A stretch of 64,000 nt of DNA from Vibrio panuliri (GTDB lineage Bacteria > Pseudomonadota > Gammaproteobacteria > Enterobacterales > Vibrionaceae): contig NZ_AP019654.1 in the NCBI RefSeq assembly GCF_009938205.1, positions 1,674,001 through 1,738,000 on the forward strand, written 5' to 3'. Made by a program: the position numbers and the translations under genes. Position 1 is the first letter of the stretch, and each line of letters opens with the position of its first letter. Shown piece after piece: positions 1-8,244 of this stretch. Below the pieces are notes generated by a model. That model worked only from the letters and a program-made list of their open reading frames with translations. It did not search any database and was not told the DNA's origin.

Positions 1-255
1 GCGAGTCCATGTGCCCGCAAGCACTTCACCCAAGTCAGCAACCACTGAGTCGGCCTCTTTCAATAGTTTAAAACGAACACTAGAATGCAATTCTGGATTT
101 TGCTCGAATATCGCCATGATGTTAGACGCGACCATATCTGTGACGACATCTTCGATACTTTCTTGACCAGTGTCGCCGTCCTCATTTGAAAATACATCGA
201 GATTGGATGATAGATACTCGATTAATGCTAAGTATCCTTCTGTCTCTACGACCAT
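1..255 (-). CDS. DUF3802-like protein, C-terminus cut by window edge
   Basis: Reading the minus strand from an ATG at 255 gives 85 codons without a stop to the window edge, beginning MVVETEGYLALIEYL, with an AGAG-type ribosome site just upstream. The visible part is acidic and helical, with no signal peptide or membrane segment. The N-terminus looks like the DUF3802 family, small proteins of about 110 residues known from Vibrio and relatives and without a known function. The family call is from memory of its N-terminus and is not certain; that this is a real gene is well supported by the open frame, start and spacing to the divergent gene at 551. Confidence 0.6.
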   Translation of the reverse strand, partial: MVVETEGYLALIEYLSSNLDVFSNEDGDTGQESIEDVVTDMVASNIMAIFEQNPELHSSVRFKLLKEADSVVADLGEVLAGTWTR

Positions 256-550
256 TTTCTCTCCAAATCAAAAGTGTTTTATTTTGCTTATATACTAAGG
301 TATTAGAGTCAAAATTAACAACCGTTAGACTAATTACTCGCAATTATTGTTGTATACCCGACAAAATGACTCTGATTGGCTGGCTATTTTTGATCGCCTA
401 ATCAAAGACATTTCGCCGACCCTGTTCACAAATTGCACTATTTCATCCCGTAAACTGAGCAAATGATTGAAATCTTTGCTCTCGAAGTCGGAATTGCGCT
501 TGTCTATCTCCTACAATAGATGGAGAGTTGGACAGAGTAAGGGGTTGGTT

Positions 551-1417
551 ATGTGGCAAGCAATTTCAGAACAATTGTCTGAGACACTCATGTTCTCATA
601 TGTGATTCGTGAAAAAATAAAGCTAACTGGGGGCGATATTAGCGAAAGCTACATGATTAGCGACGGTGAGCAACGTTACTTCGTCAAAGTAAATCAACGC
701 AACTTCCTGACTAATTTTGAAGTAGAAGCGGAGAACATCCGTATTCTCAGAGAAACCCGAACCGTGTTTGTCCCAGAGTTGGTCGATATTGGTCATACAA
801 AGCACAACTCATTCCTGATCCTCAACTATCTACCGACTAAACCTCTTGAAAGCGGTGATGCCAGTTACCAATTTGGCAAACAGTTAGCCGAACTTCACCT
901 TTGGGGAGAGCAGAAAGAGTTTGGTTTTGATCAAGACAACTATATTGGCAGTACTCTTCAACCCAATCAATGGGAAAGAAAATGGTCTCGTTTTTTCTCT
1001 GAACAAAGAATCGGTTGGCAGTTGCAACTGATCAAAGAAAAAGGCGTCACTCTGGTCGATATCAGCGAGTTCACTCAGTTAATAAAAGAATTATTGGCGA
1101 ACCATCAACCTCGCCCATCACTATTGCATGGTGACTTATGGCACGGTAACGTTGCCAACTCAGCGTTCGGGCCTATTTGTTATGACCCTTCTTGCTACTG
1201 GGGTGATCGAGAATGCGATATTGCCATGACTGAGCTTTTCGGTGGGTTCCAAGCAGAATTTTACCAAGGGTATGAAAGTATCTCCCCCTTAGATACGCGC
1301 TATAACGAACGCAAGCACATTTACAACCTCTACCATGTATTAAACCACTACAATTTATTTGGCGGACACTATTTGGAAGAGGCGCAATCGCTAATCGATC
1401 GAATAAAAGCGTATTAA
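551..1417 (+). CDS. Fructosamine kinase family protein
   Basis: A 288-residue protein of the fructosamine kinase / ketosamine-3-kinase family (YniA type), which phosphorylates sugar-amine adducts in the cytoplasm. The aminoglycoside-phosphotransferase-like fold shows in the catalytic loop LLHGDLWHGN and the following metal-binding segment CYDPSCYWGDRE; the N-lobe has the SYFVKV-like strand (RYFVKVN) carrying the ATP-contacting lysine. I start at the ATG at 551 (MWQAISEQ), which fits the family's N-terminus, although the frame is open from 467. In Vibrio cholerae a gene of this family lies close to norM, as here. The physiological substrate is not shown by the sequence. Confidence 0.88.
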   Translation: MWQAISEQLSETLMFSYVIREKIKLTGGDISESYMISDGEQRYFVKVNQRNFLTNFEVEAENIRILRETRTVFVPELVDIGHTKHNSFLILNYLPTKPLESGDASYQFGKQLAELHLWGEQKEFGFDQDNYIGSTLQPNQWERKWSRFFSEQRIGWQLQLIKEKGVTLVDISEFTQLIKELLANHQPRPSLLHGDLWHGNVANSAFGPICYDPSCYWGDRECDIAMTELFGGFQAEFYQGYESISPLDTRYNERKHIYNLYHVLNHYNLFGGHYLEEAQSLIDRIKAY

Positions 1418-1659
1418 CCCGTAGCTTGCACTTTGTGAGCAACACCAACAATTTAAATGAACACAATTGCATGATTTTGTGTACATGCGCATTGCAATCA
1501 ATCGACAGTTAGGATCTTCAGCGAAAATTACTGCCGACAATCAAACTTTGCACTTATTTCACAACCATTACTAACTTACAGACCTAATATTTACATGAAA
1601 GAGAATCACAAGTGACGCCTCTTCGAGTGGTCACAATTAGGAATATACGAGGTAAGTCT

Positions 1660-1863
1660 ATGCGCAATTACACAGATAAGATGGTTTCTTGCCCGCACTG
1701 CGGACATTCAATTGGCATTACCCTCGACGCATCAAACGGCAATCAAAATTTTTATGACGATTGCCCAGCATGTTGCAATGCTATCCACTTCAATATGGTG
1801 GTCAACGAGCAGATGGATACAATTGAACTCACTATCGATGCAGATGATGAGCAAATCTTTTAA
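1660..1863 (+). CDS. CPXCG-motif cysteine-rich small protein
   Basis: A 67-residue protein with CPHCG near the N-terminus and a second pair in DDCPACC, a four-cysteine arrangement typical of a small zinc ribbon. The family is known as CPXCG-motif cysteine-rich proteins; its function is unknown. The frame is open from a GTG at 1612, but the ATG at 1660 has a GAGGT ribosome site at good distance and gives the family's usual length. It is followed at once by a strong terminator, so it is probably a single-gene unit. Confidence 0.8.
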   Translation: MRNYTDKMVSCPHCGHSIGITLDASNGNQNFYDDCPACCNAIHFNMVVNEQMDTIELTIDADDEQIF

Positions 1864-1868
1864 AACCC

Positions 1869-1901
1869 AAAGTTAAAGAGCGCAATGCGCTCTTTAACTT
1901 T
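1869..1901. terminator. Bidirectional terminator hairpin
   Basis: A perfect 15-bp stem (AAAGTTAAAGAGCGC and its complement) with a 3-base AAT loop lies between the convergent CPXCG and ribE genes. The arms end in T-rich or A-rich sequence in both directions, so it can serve both. Confidence 0.85.
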
Positions 1902-1905
1902 GTTG

Positions 1906-2523
1906 TCAGCGTATTAAGTTTCTGTCCGCCAAAACGCGCTCAACAGTATCAACGATTGCTTGAGTGCTTGGGTCAAATTCAACATTCACCCACTCCCCTT
2001 GCTCTCTCTGACCAAATAAGGTTCTTTCCAGCGTTTCAGGAATCAAGTGCACATTGAACTGATTATCGACGACTTCGCCAATGGTCAACGAACAACCATC
2101 GAGACCAATATAGCCCTTAGCTAACACGTACTTCATAGCCGGCTGCGGCAACTCAAACCAAATGGTGCGGTTGTTTTCACTATCGATGACTCGAGTGATT
2201 TGTGCCTGCAAGGAAATATGCCCAGACATACTATGCCCGCCAATTTCATCACCGAACTTGGCAGCACGCTCTACGTTTACTGAATCCCCCACATGCAATT
2301 CACCGAGATTTGTTAACTTTAACGTCTCTTGCATGAGGTCAAAGCTCACCTTTTCGCCATCAATGCTTGTGACAGTCAAGCAACAGCCATTGTGAGCGAC
2401 AGACGCACCAATCGCTAGGTTTTGACTCAACTCTCCTTTGAGGACAAGGGTATGGGTTTGAAAATTGGTCTTTTTATCAATGGCAACGACTTCTGCCATT
2501 CCAGCAACGATACCTGTAAACAT
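1906..2523 (-). CDS. ribE: Riboflavin synthase, alpha chain
   Basis: A 205-residue riboflavin synthase, which dismutates two molecules of 6,7-dimethyl-8-ribityllumazine into riboflavin. The N-terminus [12 protein letters not shown] is diagnostic, and two lumazine-binding repeats follow: residues about 1-95 (with [10 protein letters not shown]) and about 96-190 (with [15 protein letters not shown] and [13 protein letters not shown]). The length is close to that of the E. coli enzyme. An AGGAGAG ribosome site precedes the ATG. It is divergent from norM, the same neighbour as in E. coli. No FMN riboswitch-like structure is evident upstream. Confidence 0.95.
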   Translation of the reverse strand: MFTGIVAGMAEVVAIDKKTNFQTHTLVLKGELSQNLAIGASVAHNGCCLTVTSIDGEKVSFDLMQETLKLTNLGELHVGDSVNVERAAKFGDEIGGHSMSGHISLQAQITRVIDSENNRTIWFELPQPAMKYVLAKGYIGLDGCSLTIGEVVDNQFNVHLIPETLERTLFGQREQGEWVNVEFDPSTQAIVDTVERVLADRNLIR

Positions 2524-2615
2524 GCTCTCTCCTAACGGTTGGGGGAATGCTAACTGTATTGTCAGTTTTGCATTTTGAACTAACGAAAATCAAGCGACGA
2601 TTCAAATTGTTTCTG

Positions 2616-2621
2616 TATAAT
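2616..2621 (+). promoter_or_regulatory. Candidate -10 box for norM
   Basis: A perfect TATAAT lies in the ribE-norM divergent gap. No good -35 hexamer is visible 16-18 bp upstream, and use of this site would leave an untranslated leader of roughly 170 nt before norM. Candidate only. Confidence 0.3.
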
Positions 2622-2794
2622 GCGCTGTCTTTTATCTCGAGTGACAATATCAACTCGCCGTTGAGTCCGTTGCAGCGCAAGCCCCTCGCTCATCTTTGTT
2701 GTACCGAGGATCCGTTGAAAACGATCCACATGTGTTGTTTAGCCGTTGTAAAAGCAAACGAGTACTACTTTTACCCTCTTTTGGAGTCCTTTTC

Positions 2795-4165
2795 GTGCAT
2801 CGTTACAAACAAGAAGCCGCGACGCTAATTAAATTAGCTACCCCTGTTCTTATCGCTTCTGTCGCTCAAACCGGTATGAGTTTTGTCGATACCGTTATGG
2901 CTGGCGGCGTAAGCGCGACAGATATGGCAGCGGTGTCCATTGCTTCAAGCATTTGGCTACCATCGATTCTTTTTGGTGTTGGTTTGCTAATGGCGCTAGT
3001 GCCTATCGTGGCGCAGCTCAACGGTTCAGCGAAATACCAAGATATTCCCAACGAAGTACAACAAGGCATCTACATGGCGTTGTTTATTTCGTTGCCAATT
3101 ATTGCGGTATTTTTTCAAACCCAGGGGATCTTGCGTCTAATGGATGTTGAACCCTCGATGGGAAGCAAAACCATCGGCTATATGAACGCCGTTATGTTCG
3201 CTGTTCCTGCTTACTTATTGTTTCAAGCGTTACGCTGCTTCACCGATGGTTTATCGCTGACAAAACCCGCAATGTTTATAGGTTTCGTTGGGTTATTGTG
3301 CAACATCCCACTCAACTGGATTTTCGTCTACGGTAAGTTTGGCGCACCGGCACTTGGTGGTGTTGGCTGTGGCGTGGCGACAGCCATTGTCTATTGGTTG
3401 ATGTTTAGTATGATGTTGCTCTATGTACTAACGGCAAAACGAGTGGCGTACATAAACCTGTTTGGCGCACTGCACAAACCTCGATTGCAAGCTCAAGTGC
3501 GCCTGTTCAAATTGGGCTTTCCTGTCGCTGCTGCACTATTTTTCGAAGTAACCTTATTTGCGGTGGTTGCATTACTTATCGCGCCACTTGGGCCGATGAT
3601 CGTCGCTGCGCATCAAATTGCCATTAACTTCTCGTCGTTAGTTTTTATGTTGCCAATGAGCATTGGTGTCGCAACCAGTATTCGCGTCGGTTATCGCCTC
3701 GGTGAGCAACAAGTAGATCAGGCAAGAGTTGCCTCGCGCGTTGGGCTCTTTGTTGCTCTTGGCTTGGCGTCATGTACCGCCCTATTGACGATTGTTCTGC
3801 GTCAGCATATCGCGGTACTGTATACCGATAACCCTCAAGTTATTGCTATTGCGCTGCAACTTCTGCTGCTCGCCGCGATCTATCAATGTACGGATGCGTT
3901 ACAAGTCGTCGCAGCGGCAGCATTGCGTGGTTACAAAGATATGGCGGCTATTTTTAAGCGCACGTTTATCGCCTATTGGATAATCGGTCTGCCAAGTGGC
4001 TACATTCTTGCAATGACCGACTGGATCGTTGAGCCTCTTGGGATACATGGCTTTTGGTACGGTTTCTTAATCGGCTTGACCTCAGCAGCAATAATGTTGT
4101 GTGTCAGACTGCGTTGGATTCATAAACAGCCAGCAGAGTACCAACTGCGATCATTAACGCGCTAA
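2795..4165 (+). CDS. norM: NorM-type MATE multidrug/Na+ antiporter
   Basis: A 456-residue inner-membrane efflux protein of the MATE family, which exports cationic drugs and fluoroquinolones in exchange for Na+ or H+. Twelve hydrophobic segments are visible, in two homologous halves. The stretch LIKLATPVLIASVAQTGMSF matches Vibrio NorM very closely, as do SIWLPSILFGVGLLMALVPI and PLNWIFVYGKFGAP. I chose the GTG at 2795 (reading VHRYKQEA): it has a TTGGAGT ribosome site 7-13 bases upstream and fits the known start. The frame is open from 2696, but those extra residues do not resemble the family. A terminator follows. Confidence 0.95.
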   Translation: MHRYKQEAATLIKLATPVLIASVAQTGMSFVDTVMAGGVSATDMAAVSIASSIWLPSILFGVGLLMALVPIVAQLNGSAKYQDIPNEVQQGIYMALFISLPIIAVFFQTQGILRLMDVEPSMGSKTIGYMNAVMFAVPAYLLFQALRCFTDGLSLTKPAMFIGFVGLLCNIPLNWIFVYGKFGAPALGGVGCGVATAIVYWLMFSMMLLYVLTAKRVAYINLFGALHKPRLQAQVRLFKLGFPVAAALFFEVTLFAVVALLIAPLGPMIVAAHQIAINFSSLVFMLPMSIGVATSIRVGYRLGEQQVDQARVASRVGLFVALGLASCTALLTIVLRQHIAVLYTDNPQVIAIALQLLLLAAIYQCTDALQVVAAAALRGYKDMAAIFKRTFIAYWIIGLPSGYILAMTDWIVEPLGIHGFWYGFLIGLTSAAIMLCVRLRWIHKQPAEYQLRSLTR

Positions 4166-4175
4166 ACTACAGGTT

Positions 4176-4203
4176 AAAAGGTCAGTGTCACTGACCTTTT
4201 TTA
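4176..4203 (+). terminator. Rho-independent terminator after norM
   Basis: The stem AAAAGGTCAGT / ACTGACCTTTT with a 3-base loop is followed by a T-run, 11 bases after the norM stop. Confidence 0.9.
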
Positions 4204-4309
4204 TTGGAATTTCGTACACTTTAGTAATACGGTCATCGACAACTCGTCTGTTTTTGCAGATCGCGGGACTTTGATTGAAATTGCAATGTTTACTTGAAAC
4301 CATACCATT

Positions 4310-5290
4310 ATGAAATATTGGGTTATAAGCCTTGCCCTAGTGCCTCTAGGTTGTGACTTTCATCGTGACCCTGTTGATGCACTATTTGAAGATTACATAA
4401 ACCGAGTTGCTAATGTGCAGGACGAGCGCGCGCTCCCCCTTTTACCCAACCAAAGTGTCTTGTTACCAGATAAAAGGGACTTAGCCCTGAGTATCGAGCC
4501 GATTACGATTGGTTTGCTCGACAGCTATGAGCTGAGAAAATGTAGTCTGTTCAATTTGATTGCGGAGCGAAACTCTGTACTAGGCAAAGTGCAAGATCAG
4601 TTTAGAGAATTTGACTTTCAAATCGCACTTCGCAAAGGAATCACCAAATGTCTTCAATCTGAGCATATTTCGACTGAACTCAAAACCCAACTGAACGCTA
4701 TCTACCAACTTAAGCAAGGCCAATTACCCAGATATTCTGCCAACCTCCTATTTACTAGCGATGCAATGCGTCAACAGCTAAACGGCAATGAATGGATTGC
4801 ACTGAATAACCAAATAACCAGCGGGGAACTGATCCGTGCCTATGGAACGCTGAACGCAATGATAGAAACGCAGGATCGAGACAGTTCTTATAACCTAGCC
4901 CTTCACCAGGAAGTGTTTGAGAAAGTGAACTTAATGGGACAGCTATGGTTTTCTCTGCACAACGCCAGCAAGAAACTTGCCCGCGTTACTGAGCAATTGC
5001 AGAAATTTGATGACAAAATCATCTGCCAATCGGGACGCGACACCACCAAATTTCGTTACCTTAACAACGTGTTTAACCATATATATATTGAACGTGTACA
5101 GCCTTATATGGCCCGCTTAGACGCTCATTACTTTAAATTGTCTCCTTACATAACGATATTGGAGAACACCCATCCAGAATACCGCTATCCGATTCGAGCT
5201 GCTCATCAAATGTTTCGCGATGAAAGTCTGGCACATGTTAAGTACTGGCAGGAATTGTTTGAGCGCTGCGGCAAAAACGTTACCCGCTAG
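4310..5290 (+). CDS. DUF3080 family lipoprotein
   Basis: A 326-residue predicted lipoprotein. The N-terminus has a short lysine-bearing start, a hydrophobic core and a lipobox ending VPLGC at about residue 15, so the mature protein should be lipidated and face the periplasm. The rest is largely helical, with a late segment holding paired Tyr/His residues. It resembles the DUF3080 family found in Vibrio and relatives, which has no known function. The gene runs tail to tail with the DNA ligase gene, only 2 bases apart, leaving no room for a separate terminator. The family assignment is from memory of general features. Confidence 0.72.
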   Translation: MKYWVISLALVPLGCDFHRDPVDALFEDYINRVANVQDERALPLLPNQSVLLPDKRDLALSIEPITIGLLDSYELRKCSLFNLIAERNSVLGKVQDQFREFDFQIALRKGITKCLQSEHISTELKTQLNAIYQLKQGQLPRYSANLLFTSDAMRQQLNGNEWIALNNQITSGELIRAYGTLNAMIETQDRDSSYNLALHQEVFEKVNLMGQLWFSLHNASKKLARVTEQLQKFDDKIICQSGRDTTKFRYLNNVFNHIYIERVQPYMARLDAHYFKLSPYITILENTHPEYRYPIRAAHQMFRDESLAHVKYWQELFERCGKNVTR

Positions 5291-5292
5291 CG

Positions 5293-6144
5293 CTATTCAA
5301 CTTTAAGCCGAACAAAGCGAGCAAACCGTGGCAGATCTCCGCTCGTTAAACCGTTATATCTAAAAGTTATCAAAGAACCTATTGGCGGAGGTTGCATGCG
5401 TTGCTGGTCGGTAAATCCTGTGCCGATATAGAACTCTTTCCCATCTTTCCATCGCACTAACAGTGAACCGAGCATTCCCTTATATTTGCCACCCCCGACT
5501 TTATAACCAATCACGGTCGCCTCATCATCGAGATAGCGTTTTAGTTTTAGTAGATCTGAACTGCGTCCAGCCTGATATCGACTCGACGTTTTGCGCAACA
5601 TAATGCCTTCACCTCGTTTTTCGTCAACGTGGTCGAGGTAATCGATAAGATCATGTTCGGACGGTATTGGTTGATGTTCCACGTACTTAATATGTGGTTG
5701 GTTCAATTGCTCAACTAAATAGACAAGATTTGCATAACGTTTTACATAGTCTCCTGCTGAATGCGGCAAATCAAACAACATAAAGTCAATACTACGCCAA
5801 GCGCTATCTGTAGGTTGATGATCAAGTACTGTTTGCTGAACTAAAGAAAAATTGCCCCTCCCTGCCCATAACTCACCTTCGACGGGGAATGTTGGCAATG
5901 CCGCAACAAACCAATCTGGTGCATATATTGTGCGCCCCTTACGAGTCAAGAGCTGGCGGCCATCCCAAATTGCGCGAATACCGTCAAGCTTTTCACTTTG
6001 CCAATAGTCGGTGATATCAACACCTTGTTGGTAGATATCAGCCAATACCACTTGAGGGAGGGCTTGAGTCATGGCGGTAGTATCGGCACTAGACTGCCCA
6101 GCGAGCATTAAGCTGACTGCAATGGTTGTGAGTTTAAGTTGCAT
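5293..6144 (-). CDS. Exported ATP-dependent DNA ligase
   Basis: A 283-residue ATP-dependent DNA ligase of the minimal bacterial type. The nucleotidyltransferase domain carries motif I SEKLDGIRA, whose lysine takes the AMP, then GELWAG (motif III), MLFDL, EGIMLRK (motif IV) and LLKLKRY (motif V); an OB-fold domain ends the protein. An N-terminal hydrophobic segment followed by GQSSADTT looks like a cleavable signal peptide, as is known for the Lig E group, so the enzyme should act in the periplasm, perhaps on incoming DNA. I start at the ATG at 6144, with GGAGT 5 bases upstream; a TTG four codons earlier is less likely. Confidence 0.9.
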   Translation of the reverse strand: MQLKLTTIAVSLMLAGQSSADTTAMTQALPQVVLADIYQQGVDITDYWQSEKLDGIRAIWDGRQLLTRKGRTIYAPDWFVAALPTFPVEGELWAGRGNFSLVQQTVLDHQPTDSAWRSIDFMLFDLPHSAGDYVKRYANLVYLVEQLNQPHIKYVEHQPIPSEHDLIDYLDHVDEKRGEGIMLRKTSSRYQAGRSSDLLKLKRYLDDEATVIGYKVGGGKYKGMLGSLLVRWKDGKEFYIGTGFTDQQRMQPPPIGSLITFRYNGLTSGDLPRFARFVRLKVE

Positions 6145-6262
6145 CGTTGACTCCAAAACCGGTTATTTTCACCCTCTAAAGTAACGAAACCTTAGTGATA
6201 CAGAGTATGAAACGTGCGTGCAGTGACTCTCAAAACCACCGCTTGATGGGGTTACAAATTGA

Positions 6263-6277
6263 TTCTCAAAATAAGAA
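6263..6277 (+). promoter_or_regulatory. SypG-type enhancer box (orphan)
   Basis: TTCTCAAAATAAGAA matches the boxes before sypA, sypI, sypM and sypP in this window and is one base from a perfect palindrome. Its centre lies 80 bp upstream of the GG of a -24-like element, exactly the spacing at sypA. SypG enhancers of the TTCTCA-N3-TG type are known from Vibrio fischeri; the assignment here is by similarity and position. Confidence 0.7.
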
Positions 6278-6348
6278 TATCAATCCGAAATATGCAACCT
6301 AACGAGCAGAGTCTATCTATTTCATTGTTTCTATTGGTTTTATATATA

Positions 6349-6364
6349 TGGCACATATTGTGAT
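6349..6364 (+). promoter_or_regulatory. Sigma-54-like promoter before the orphan glycosyltransferase
   Basis: TGGCACATATTGTGAT has a perfect -24 half (TGGCACA) and, 10 bases after its GG, GA in place of the usual GC. The sypM promoter shows the same GA variant. Transcription should start near 6375. Confidence 0.55.
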
Positions 6365-6402
6365 TGTGTTTGAAAGTCGTTCACAATTTTTGGGGTGTCA
6401 TC

Positions 6403-6603
6403 ATGTCAACACCATTGAAACAACACAAACCGAAGCAACAAGCCACTTTATGTTTGGTCTCGTACCCCTCACTTCGCAAAACGCGAACGTTAACCACTAT
6501 ACTTAGACAAAAGCGCACGAGACACACCCTGCCAAAGATGCGCGAAGAAGCGTCAATGGCATACAGTTGTTCAGCACTTTCAATTCTTTTGGGAGGTGTT
6601 TGA
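6403..6603 (+). CDS. Small basic ORF coupled to the orphan glycosyltransferase
   Basis: A 66-residue frame with many Lys/Arg residues and a short hydrophobic C-terminal tail. A GGGGTG ribosome site lies just before the ATG. It would be the first reading frame on a transcript from the sigma-54-like promoter at 6349, and its TGA ends one base before the GTG of the next gene, the arrangement expected for translational coupling. I recognise no family. It may be a true small protein or only a leader peptide; it may also be chance. The context is the main support. Confidence 0.4.
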   Translation: MSTPLKQHKPKQQATLCLVSYPSLRKTRTLTTILRQKRTRHTLPKMREEASMAYSCSALSILLGGV

Positions 6604-6604
6604 G

Positions 6605-7690
6605 GTGCGAGATCTTATTATTGTCGGCAACAACCTAGCCAATCTACCCACAGCGTCGGTTGAGGTGGTCAAGTGTTTGAAAAACGTAGCGCGAGTCATT
6701 TGGGTTAACATCAACTATTGTAGTCCAACCGCTAGCTTTAACGGCGACAGACCTCTTTTGTCCCTGCCTAGAAAGAGGATGGATGAGGTCCAAAGCCTCA
6801 CGCTATCAGTTAAGCTTGCCCATGATATCCCAGGCAGTTCTGTGATGGGCACCACTGGCGCGAAACAGCAGATTCTTGCACAACTTCATCCGTTTTTGCG
6901 CAAGCACCATGTCTCACGACCTCTAATTTGGACATCAGACTTAAACATCGCGGATATTCATCTCAGCATAGATGGGGCTTCTCTGGTTTTCTATTCAGAT
7001 AGAGAATTTGATAATAGCGCGACTGAAATGATGCAAGAATTAGCGATGATACAACACGCCGACATCATTTTTGGTGCAACAGAAAAGATTTGTGCCCGTT
7101 ACCCTTCAAGCAAAACCTTCTTATTACGTCACGGTGTTGATTTGAAGCTATTTTGCTCACCCACTTCAGCCGCAAATGATCTGCCACGTAACAAACCAGT
7201 AGCGGGCTATTATGGGAGTTTGGATCACAGTATCGACTATCAAATGCTACTGCTCTGCGCACTCAGCACTCCCGATTGGAATTTCGTTATTTTGGGCAAA
7301 AATACGCTGCCTTACTACCCTTTGCCAAAACTAAACAATGTGTTTTACCTAGGTGATAAAGAACATCGACAACTACCGAGTTACAGCCAACATTGGCAAG
7401 CATGCCTTTTACCTCTAAACACACCCCGCCCTTGCGCGGACGATATTGAAGCCAAATTGCTTGAATACTTAGCAGTGGGGTCTCCTGTAATTAGCTCTGC
7501 CCAGATAACGGATAGTCGTTTTAATAAATATATTAATCACGTGGACAGCGCTTACGAAATGAGCAATGCGCTCAAACTCGCCGCATATGAACCTAAAGGT
7601 TCGGCTGATATTGTCTTTAGTGACTGTTGGCAGGTTCGAAGTCGTTATGTCGATAACATCTTAAACCGTTACAGCTTGTCAAACCTCTGA
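6605..7690 (+). CDS. Orphan SypN-like glycosyltransferase
   Basis: A 361-residue cytoplasmic glycosyltransferase-like protein (GT4/GT-B type) and an evident paralogue of SypN at 36310. Shared features include the start MRD-[LM]-I, LIWT/ILWA, LRHGVDLKLF against LPHGVDVELF, YYGSL and LPSYSQHWQACLLPL. The donor-site region reads AKLLEYLAVGSPVI where SypN has LKLREYLAAGTPVI, so the key EYLA glutamate is kept, but the preceding NP is lost, and YSDREF replaces YCGDDF, so its activity may differ. I start at the GTG at 6605, which follows GGGAGGTG and matches the SypN N-terminus. The SypG-like box and sigma-54-like promoter upstream tie it to the syp regulon. Confidence 0.82.
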   Translation: MRDLIIVGNNLANLPTASVEVVKCLKNVARVIWVNINYCSPTASFNGDRPLLSLPRKRMDEVQSLTLSVKLAHDIPGSSVMGTTGAKQQILAQLHPFLRKHHVSRPLIWTSDLNIADIHLSIDGASLVFYSDREFDNSATEMMQELAMIQHADIIFGATEKICARYPSSKTFLLRHGVDLKLFCSPTSAANDLPRNKPVAGYYGSLDHSIDYQMLLLCALSTPDWNFVILGKNTLPYYPLPKLNNVFYLGDKEHRQLPSYSQHWQACLLPLNTPRPCADDIEAKLLEYLAVGSPVISSAQITDSRFNKYINHVDSAYEMSNALKLAAYEPKGSADIVFSDCWQVRSRYVDNILNRYSLSNL

Positions 7691-7785
7691 TGTGATATTA
7701 ACCACGTTTCCAGCCTTATATTGAGCGCATTTTAGGCAAACAGAACATAACTAAGGCAAACAGTTCAAAAACCTAGAATTTACGC

Positions 7786-7814
7786 TTGCACAGCCCCACA
7801 AGTGTGGGTAATAT
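7786..7814 (+). promoter_or_regulatory. Sigma-70 promoter of the tRNA-Val operon
   Basis: TTGCAC (7786-7791) and TAATAT (7809-7814) are separated by exactly 17 bp and lie 20 bp before the first tRNA. Confidence 0.65.
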
Positions 7815-7834
7815 CCATCTCGTTCTCAAGGTAT

Positions 7835-7911
7835 GGGTCCGTAGCTCAGTTGGTTAGAGTACTACCTTGACATGGTAGGGGTCGGCGATTCGAGTTCGCC
7901 CGGACCCACCA
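7835..7911 (+). tRNA. tRNA-Val(GAC), first copy
   Basis: A 77-nt cloverleaf with acceptor GGGTCCG/CGGACCC and encoded CCA. The anticodon stem CTACC/GGTAG holds loop TTGACAT, giving anticodon GAC (valine). The T arm is GGCGA-TTCGAGT-TCGCC, unlike that of the second copy. Confidence 0.95.
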
Positions 7912-7952
7912 TCCCTTCTAGCTTGGCTAGATTTATCGAGAACAAACAATTT

Positions 7953-8029
7953 GGGTCCGTAGCTCAGTTGGTTAGAGTACTACCTTGACATGGTAGGGGT
8001 CACCAGTTCGAATCTGGTCGGACCCACCA
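7953..8029 (+). tRNA. tRNA-Val(GAC), second copy
   Basis: The same acceptor, D and anticodon arms as the first copy and the same GAC anticodon, but with a different T stem (ACCAG/CTGGT) around loop TTCGAAT. It includes CCA and lies 41 bp after the first copy, so the two are probably co-transcribed. Confidence 0.95.
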
Positions 8030-8049
8030 AATTGGTTCTTAGGAACAAA

Positions 8050-8080
8050 CAACAAAGCCCGCTTTATGCGGGCTTTGTTG
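8050..8080 (+). terminator. Terminator of the tRNA-Val operon
   Basis: The 13-bp perfect stem CAACAAAGCCCGC / GCGGGCTTTGTTG with a TTTAT loop follows the second tRNA by 20 bases. Confidence 0.85.
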
Positions 8081-8244
8081 TATTTCACGTTTCCACTCTT
8101 ATATTATATGCATTCAGGTTAATTTCGAACCGATAGCATCATATACCTCGTAAAAACAACATAATCTGTCCAGTTCCCCAAAATACACCTAAAACTTTTA
8201 TACCCTTTTCGACATATTATCGATTGTATTTTGAGGAAACTAGT

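Noticed and set aside
593..760. TTCTCA motifs inside the fructosamine kinase gene, possible SypG boxes
   Set aside because: They lie within coding sequence, the right half does not match, and no -24/-12 element follows.
2524..2794. FMN or other riboswitch in the ribE-norM gap
   Set aside because: No conserved riboswitch core is recognisable; the gap only shows a TATAAT and ribosome sites.
7820..7840. TTCTCAAGG before the first tRNA as a SypG box
   Set aside because: No matching right half, no sigma-54 element, and a good sigma-70 promoter explains the tRNA genes.
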